A DNA stretch of 27,156 nucleotides, taken from positions 1 to 27,156 of the IMG/VR virus record IMGVR_UViG_3300037586_004130; one strand, 5' to 3'. Both the position numbers and the translations under genes were made by a program. Under the pieces are notes generated by a model that was not told where the DNA came from, ran no database searches, and was given only the letters and a program-made list of their open reading frames with translations. This DNA is from a virus. Positions 22,685-27,156 of the stretch are shown one piece after another; within the stretch, counting starts at the first letter, position 1, and every line of letters starts with the position of its first letter.

Positions 22685-25552
22685 TTAATCGGCAAATGAT
22701 GCTCCGGTTCGAGTGATGTTAAAATCAATAGCAATATATTCAATGGCTCGGGTGGGCTTCAAGAAGATTTTAGCATACATAATATTATTATCAACCAAAT
22801 CGGGAGTCGTCGTGCTTTCGTCCAACACTACCTTATAATCGGATAGACCAAAATTAGTTTTTACATTGGCTAAGAATGGATCCACTTGACCCTTAAACCG
22901 CAACCATGTCTGCTGAACGTTCGGATCAAACAGCAAGCGTGCAGCAATTTGCGAAATGCGCTTCTTAATAAAGATCATGAGCCTACGAACATTAATTCGA
23001 TCCAAAGCACTTGGAGTTACCTGGAGGGTCTTCTGGCCAAATACCACAATCCCTTCATTGGGGAATTTCGCCAACGGATTAACACTGGCGGCATATAAAT
23101 CATCGCGATCTTTACGACGCAGCTGGTGGGCTACGTCTACAACAGGGATACCTGCAGATCCTTCGGTCAAGCCTCCACGATTGAAACCAGCTGGCGCAAA
23201 CCAAACCTGCGTCTTGCGCTGGGAACTTGAGAACGTCCCGATAGCTGCAATCGAGGGCGGAAGCCATACAAAAGCACCATTAATGGTGTCACGTGCGCGA
23301 ACCCACGGATAGAAGGCGCAGCCGTAAGACGAATTAAGATTCCTAGACCGTAGTGCATTAATAATAGTGGTAATCGTGGACTCGGTGTTATTACGGTTGA
23401 CTGCCGTAGATGCCTCACGGGGTGTAAAGGCGTCTGGGAGGTCGATAACCGCTAACGCATCAGCACGATCTTCGCAGACGCGCACCAAATTAGTGGTCAA
23501 ACCCTCTTGAGTGAGGCCTGGAATAGATGCCAGATTCATTTCTACCACTTCGGGGTCAGCCACAGAGTCTATGGCTCGGCGTATAGAATTAAACACGTAA
23601 TTAGTTTTATCAGTAGGAGTCCCCGATAAAGTGGTATTAGCAAAAGGATCCATCTCCGTAATGGCGGTGCCGTCAAACCCACCATACATGGGTATGGTAA
23701 ATCGATCAAAACCCTGATCAAGAACACCATTAATCAATCCATTAGCACGCGTAAGCGATTGGTCGACGGCCGTCGCCTCGCTAAAGGAGCCACTTTCCCA
23801 TTCCCCGGAGGAACCGGAGATATCATCAAGAGTGAACGTGACCGAAGGTTCAGAATCCCCCGTAACAGCCGAGAACATGCTCCCTACCATGCCACCGCGG
23901 GGACGAAGAAGGTCGATATTAGATCGATCAAAAACCGTTCCACCCACTGTTTGAGTTGTCTGATAGCCGAAATAGGCATCTGTTGGATTACTTAGATTTC
24001 CGTCAGAAGCCGAGAGGCGCAGTTCGGGAACTGGATAGTAAACGGATACCTTTGGACCGGTTGCGCCGCGAATCTTTAAAAGTTTGCCGCTATAGTTAGT
24101 CATGGTGCCGCCACTATCGGGATCAAGAGCGCCTGTAAGCCACGAACCGCTGACCGACGTGGCAGATATCTTCGCAGTGCCGCGGCCACCGCCGGCGACG
24201 TCATCAAGATATTTAATAATTCCTGTAAAGCCGAAGGGAAGCAGGTCGGCCGACGTGAGGCCGGCATCTACATCCGAATTCATAGACACGCGAACATACT
24301 GCGAATTATTGGGATAATCTCCATAGTGAACGTACCGGCGTTCGGTAGAGTCCCATTGAGTATAGTTGTTACCAATCTTTCGACCGAGGTAATTGAGAGA
24401 ATCCGGATTCAGATCACAATTATTAAATTGTTCCAGTACGCGGACCACATTATCGGAATCACTTAAGTGACGGATGACGATGGAAAACGTTCCATAATCG
24501 GTATCATCATTAGTAGACTGCTTGATGTCCTGAATAGAAATCTTTATATTTTTGTTTGTCCAATCGCCAGCCTCATTGAGCGCCACAAACTTGAAAAGAG
24601 GCTTCGAAGTGGGATTTTGATCGGTGCGGCACGCAATCACATCCGGCGTTTGGGCTGCAGTGACTCCCGTCTGGTGGAGGCCAGCGCTATTGCCGCCGCC
24701 CTGATTTTTTAATCTCACTATAGCAGCATAAGTCTGGGTAGCATCGGTAATATTGGCCGCTACATGTCTATCAAAGCTTTCGCCTAGCCAATAATTTACT
24801 CGATTGGAGGCATCGGTAATACTAGTATTTGTCAGTTGAGGGTTAGTATTAAAAACCTTACGAATATAGCGCGAACTGGTCCGATCATAATTGAAGACCA
24901 GGGTCGTCGATGCTGCAGCGCCTGCTGCAGATCCAGTCATCACCATCTTGAATTCTTTGCGTGTTCCAGTATCTCCAACCACCCAGCTAGCGCCCACCTT
25001 GCTGCGGGTACTAACAGTCGGAATTCCTACCGAAGTCGAGAGAGCGACCGCTCCCGAGAGGTTAAAGTCTACAGTCACCGGTGCATAGAAAATGGCACCC
25101 AGAACAGCGGTGAAGTCGTCACCCTTAAATCCGGTACCATGCGAGCTCGTTGCGGGCTGCATCACAAGAAGTCCCCAGGCATTCGCCTGCGTCCAACCAG
25201 CCTCGCCAGAGCCTACGGTATAACTCGCATCCGCAGCGCCCAATAATCGAATATAAGTTAGGGGAGAACTATTACGCAGATAAGCTTGGGCTGCATATGC
25301 CCCGTAGGTGGTAGCCGTCGTGTTGTTCCCCAAGCGCCACACATCGCCGCCGGCGCTGCCGGGGGCCGGGGCGCCGAAAACCTGGACATACTCGGCAAAC
25401 GAATTTACGCTTATAGGGCGCAGGGCCGGGCCCTTTGCTGATCGTCCTATAATAACTGGCCCGATACCCGCGGGAGAAGCAGGTACCTGGGAGTTGTCAA
25501 TTTCATTAACAAACACTCCCGGCGATACAAATCTATAATTTTTAATTGACAT
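22685..25552 (-). CDS. Tail sheath protein, T4 gp18-like
   Basis: The 955-aa protein begins RFVSPGVFVNEIDNSQVPA and GPVIIGRSAKGPALRPISVNS, the standard opening of contractile-tail sheaths (SPGVyv.E.d.s). The end has the conserved C-terminal sheath domain: LQVTPSALDRINVRRLMIFI, then ISQIAARLLFDPNVQQTWLRF and AIEYIAIDFNITRTGASF. T4 gp18 has 659 residues, so about 300 extra residues sit in the middle, in Ser/Thr/Asn-rich segments that would form surface-exposed insertion domains. It polymerises around the tube and contracts on infection. AGGAGAA is the SD, and a double ACTATTTA motif lies upstream, fitting strong late expression. Confidence 0.93.
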   Translation of the reverse strand: MSIKNYRFVSPGVFVNEIDNSQVPASPAGIGPVIIGRSAKGPALRPISVNSFAEYVQVFGAPAPGSAGGDVWRLGNNTTATTYGAYAAQAYLRNSSPLTYIRLLGAADASYTVGSGEAGWTQANAWGLLVMQPATSSHGTGFKGDDFTAVLGAIFYAPVTVDFNLSGAVALSTSVGIPTVSTRSKVGASWVVGDTGTRKEFKMVMTGSAAGAAASTTLVFNYDRTSSRYIRKVFNTNPQLTNTSITDASNRVNYWLGESFDRHVAANITDATQTYAAIVRLKNQGGGNSAGLHQTGVTAAQTPDVIACRTDQNPTSKPLFKFVALNEAGDWTNKNIKISIQDIKQSTNDDTDYGTFSIVIRHLSDSDNVVRVLEQFNNCDLNPDSLNYLGRKIGNNYTQWDSTERRYVHYGDYPNNSQYVRVSMNSDVDAGLTSADLLPFGFTGIIKYLDDVAGGGRGTAKISATSVSGSWLTGALDPDSGGTMTNYSGKLLKIRGATGPKVSVYYPVPELRLSASDGNLSNPTDAYFGYQTTQTVGGTVFDRSNIDLLRPRGGMVGSMFSAVTGDSEPSVTFTLDDISGSSGEWESGSFSEATAVDQSLTRANGLINGVLDQGFDRFTIPMYGGFDGTAITEMDPFANTTLSGTPTDKTNYVFNSIRRAIDSVADPEVVEMNLASIPGLTQEGLTTNLVRVCEDRADALAVIDLPDAFTPREASTAVNRNNTESTITTIINALRSRNLNSSYGCAFYPWVRARDTINGAFVWLPPSIAAIGTFSSSQRKTQVWFAPAGFNRGGLTEGSAGIPVVDVAHQLRRKDRDDLYAASVNPLAKFPNEGIVVFGQKTLQVTPSALDRINVRRLMIFIKKRISQIAARLLFDPNVQQTWLRFKGQVDPFLANVKTNFGLSDYKVVLDESTTTPDLVDNNIMYAKIFLKPTRAIEYIAIDFNITRTGASFAD

Positions 25553-25589
25553 TCGTTAGGTTCTCCTATACGCTAAAAACGTTCAAAAC

Positions 25590-25607
25590 TAAATAGTGTT
25601 AAATAGT
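25590..25607 (-). promoter_or_regulatory. Tandem ACTATTTA motifs before the sheath gene
   Basis: Two copies of ACTATTTA (25600-25607 and 25590-25597 on the minus strand) lie ten bases apart, about one helical turn, 40-55 bases before the sheath ATG. They share the core with the motifs at 733, 6163 and 20956. A promoter for the highly expressed sheath gene would be expected here. A plain AT-rich spacer cannot be excluded. Confidence 0.35.
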
Positions 25608-25617
25608 TGCAATGGTA

Positions 25618-26583
25618 CTATTCTCTGTAAAATCCATCCTTAATACTCTCTGGAATATCACCAAAAATAGTCCTTTCCTTGGCGAAGCGAAATTCAACGG
25701 CGTTTTCGCGTCGTACAATTTTGGGTTTTTCTTGATTCTGTCCTTCTCCTACCAGATATCCTAGCACCTCGATATTAATGGTGGTCTCATAATTACGCTG
25801 GTCCATTCCGAGACTGGCCTGATTGGACCCATCGCTAAAGCTTCCTTCAATAAACGTCTCATAAAAGTGACCCTCATTACTAATACGTTTCGGGGTTCGT
25901 GAATTACCAGGAACCGTTAAAAAAGGAGAGATTAGTTCATTCAACTGTTGTTGATACTCGGTGCGAGCGGTGATCTCATAAATTACTTTAACCCATACCG
26001 GTAACGGGATAGTGATAGTTTCATAAACAACCCGTTGAGTAGACATATTCCTTTTATTAGTGTTGAGCATTTTGCCCCCTACCTTTTTATCTATTCCAAC
26101 TTTACGTTTTGAAAAAGCATTTTGAAATTCGGCGGTTTTCCGTTGATTAATACGACGACCCACCGTAATGGTGCCGCCCCGTGCATCATTCACGGGATAT
26201 AAATTGGCGTATACACTGCCGCGAAAATCCGGTTCTTTAGTTACGCTGGACCGATTAATAGTAATCAGAGGAAGAATCAGTGTCTCTTCGGAATCCCGTA
26301 TATCTTTATTGTGCTTAAGCTGATATGCCCTTTCCGCTGTCACCCATAAGACAGGTACCTTTTTGAAACCTTCATTATTCGTAACAGAAAGATTAAGTTC
26401 CTCGTTTATAAATTTTATCATAGCCCCATCAATGGTTTCCAAAGTGGAGGGCATGACTTCGACTTCGTGAAGCTTTGAAGCTACGTCTTTATCGCCAATA
26501 TAGTTGTAGCGATTTTTACGGGTGTCACGAATTTGAGCTTCGGTACGTGGCGGAGCACTCCGAGCTGATTTTTTACGGCCCAT
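25618..26583 (-). CDS. Probable tail terminator / sheath stabiliser, gp15-like
   Basis: The 321-aa protein lies directly before the sheath gene, where T4-like phages encode neck and tail-completion proteins. KKVPVLWVTAERAYQL (73-88), followed by TLILPLITINRSSV, parallels the gp15 family layout, in which 'kVPv.yg....f......d......lPr.sf' precedes a second block. That second block appears here as VVYETITIPLPVWVKVIYEITARTEYQQQLNELISPFLT, like the gp15 'y.pvPy.....y.y.k..dd..qi.eqILPyF' segment. The end (NYETTINIEVLGYLVGEG) fits the closing strands. The N-terminus is basic (MGRKKSARSAPPRTEAQ). Assignment is by pattern memory, not alignment; a neck protein is the alternative. SD AGGTGA. Confidence 0.55.
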   Translation of the reverse strand: MGRKKSARSAPPRTEAQIRDTRKNRYNYIGDKDVASKLHEVEVMPSTLETIDGAMIKFINEELNLSVTNNEGFKKVPVLWVTAERAYQLKHNKDIRDSEETLILPLITINRSSVTKEPDFRGSVYANLYPVNDARGGTITVGRRINQRKTAEFQNAFSKRKVGIDKKVGGKMLNTNKRNMSTQRVVYETITIPLPVWVKVIYEITARTEYQQQLNELISPFLTVPGNSRTPKRISNEGHFYETFIEGSFSDGSNQASLGMDQRNYETTINIEVLGYLVGEGQNQEKPKIVRRENAVEFRFAKERTIFGDIPESIKDGFYRE

Positions 26584-26593
26584 GATACTTCAC

Positions 26594-27156
26594 CTACCCC
26601 CGATAAATGCCAGCGGGGACGCTGTCGAGGACTTTTTGTGTAGAGTCGCGTACGGTGGCATCTTCGACGACCATCTTGCTGTACGTAAGCTCAGCGAGGA
26701 TAGTTTTGAGCTCTTCGCGTAACCCATCTTGTTCAGCTTTAGCTTGCCCGAGCAATTCAGAATGATTCAAGGTGACGGACTCCCCGGGAATGGGCACCGT
26801 ACTAAACTTACCTCTAATCTGTCCCAACATTTCTTTGGTTAAAGCCAGCGCAAAACGACGGATCCATTGTTTGCCAATAGAATTAATCCTTTTGTAAGGT
26901 ATATTATTAAAGGGCAGCGTATTCATGTTATTAACACCCTTAATACCATTTTTGCCGCGGCCCGTTTCTTCCCATGGCTCGTAATCTCGCTCAATACTAA
27001 ACTGAACCCAAAACTTTAAGGGGCTCGTTGAATCAGGGCGCGGAAAAATTCTTAATTTATTATCATATATCTCATAAGAATAGTGAGAAATACGAGTATA
27101 TAACGCATCTTGATAGGCCATGGCTTGAAGCTTATTTTGCCATACGGGTACTATTT
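26594..27156 (-). CDS. Virion structural protein, neck/connector region (5' end outside window)
   Basis: The frame runs open to the window edge. The ATG at 27121 is internal, because the codons before it (VPVWQNKLQA) continue the same protein-like sequence and no SD is present. Visible features are YTRISHYSYEIYDNKLRIFP near the start, NNIPYKRINSIGKQWIRRFALAL and KEMLGQIRGKFSTVPIPGESVTL in the middle, and a charged helix at the end. This mix of an aromatic strand domain with an 'IRxKFxxIPIPGxxVTLN' linker is one I associate with head-tail connector or neck proteins of marine T4-like phages, but I cannot name the T4 gene. It lies ahead of the gp15-like and sheath genes, which supports the neck. 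Its stop (TAG at 26594) is ten bases before the next ATG. Confidence 0.7.
   Translation of the reverse strand, partial: IVPVWQNKLQAMAYQDALYTRISHYSYEIYDNKLRIFPRPDSTSPLKFWVQFSIERDYEPWEETGRGKNGIKGVNNMNTLPFNNIPYKRINSIGKQWIRRFALALTKEMLGQIRGKFSTVPIPGESVTLNHSELLGQAKAEQDGLREELKTILAELTYSKMVVEDATVRDSTQKVLDSVPAGIYRG

Overview
The window is a contiguous piece of a tailed-phage genome, most likely a distant T4-like myovirus with a contractile tail. Every gene I can support lies on the minus strand, so transcription runs from position 27156 towards 1. Genes are tightly packed and many overlap by a few bases or are separated by less than 70 bases. There is no tRNA, rRNA, CRISPR array, integrase or insertion sequence, and no gene-free stretch longer than about 70 bases. 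A B12-dependent ribonucleotide reductase, a gp32-type SSB, a UvsX/RecA recombinase and a FtsZ/tubulin-like protein of a kind I recall from marine T4-like phages suggest an aquatic lytic virus. The host cannot be read from the sequence.

Morphogenesis block (27156 to about 11437, in transcription order): a neck or connector-type protein cut by the window edge; a probable tail terminator / sheath stabiliser (gp15-like); the tail sheath (gp18-like); the tail tube (gp19-like); a gp26/T4_baseplate-family protein that probably doubles as the tail assembly chaperone; a start-less 62-codon extension that I think is reached by ribosomal frameshifting on a T7 run; a 110-aa protein; the tape measure; a tail/baseplate protein; a gp53-like baseplate wedge protein; a 1354-aa baseplate-type protein; and a 451-aa protein at the junction.

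Replication and nucleotide block (about 11425 to 743): a very compact family A DNA polymerase with no exonuclease domain, a MazG-like pyrophosphohydrolase, the FtsZ/tubulin-like protein, the SSB, a histone H1-like protein, an unassigned 163-aa protein, a 53-aa membrane microprotein overlapping recA, the recombinase, a small tagged protein, a separate 5'-3' flap exonuclease, a DnaB/gp41-type helicase, class II ribonucleotide reductase and a GroES-like co-chaperonin. Together these give DNA synthesis, primer removal, recombination, dNTP supply and capsid-protein folding.

The most interesting signals are these. (1) Three otherwise unrelated proteins share a short N-terminal tag, LI[M/T]E-x-WR-x-F. 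It contains the [L/I]-x-E prohead-protease signature and could be a capsid-targeting sequence; for two of them the start region is conserved at DNA level. (2) There is a candidate programmed +1 or -2 frameshift between the tail chaperone and the start-less ORF. (3) A hairpin occurs on both sides of the histone-like gene with a compensatory base-pair change, so it probably acts as RNA. (4) An ACTATTTA motif recurs in intergenic gaps and may be a phage promoter. In two places it sits so close to the ATG that the transcript would be leaderless.
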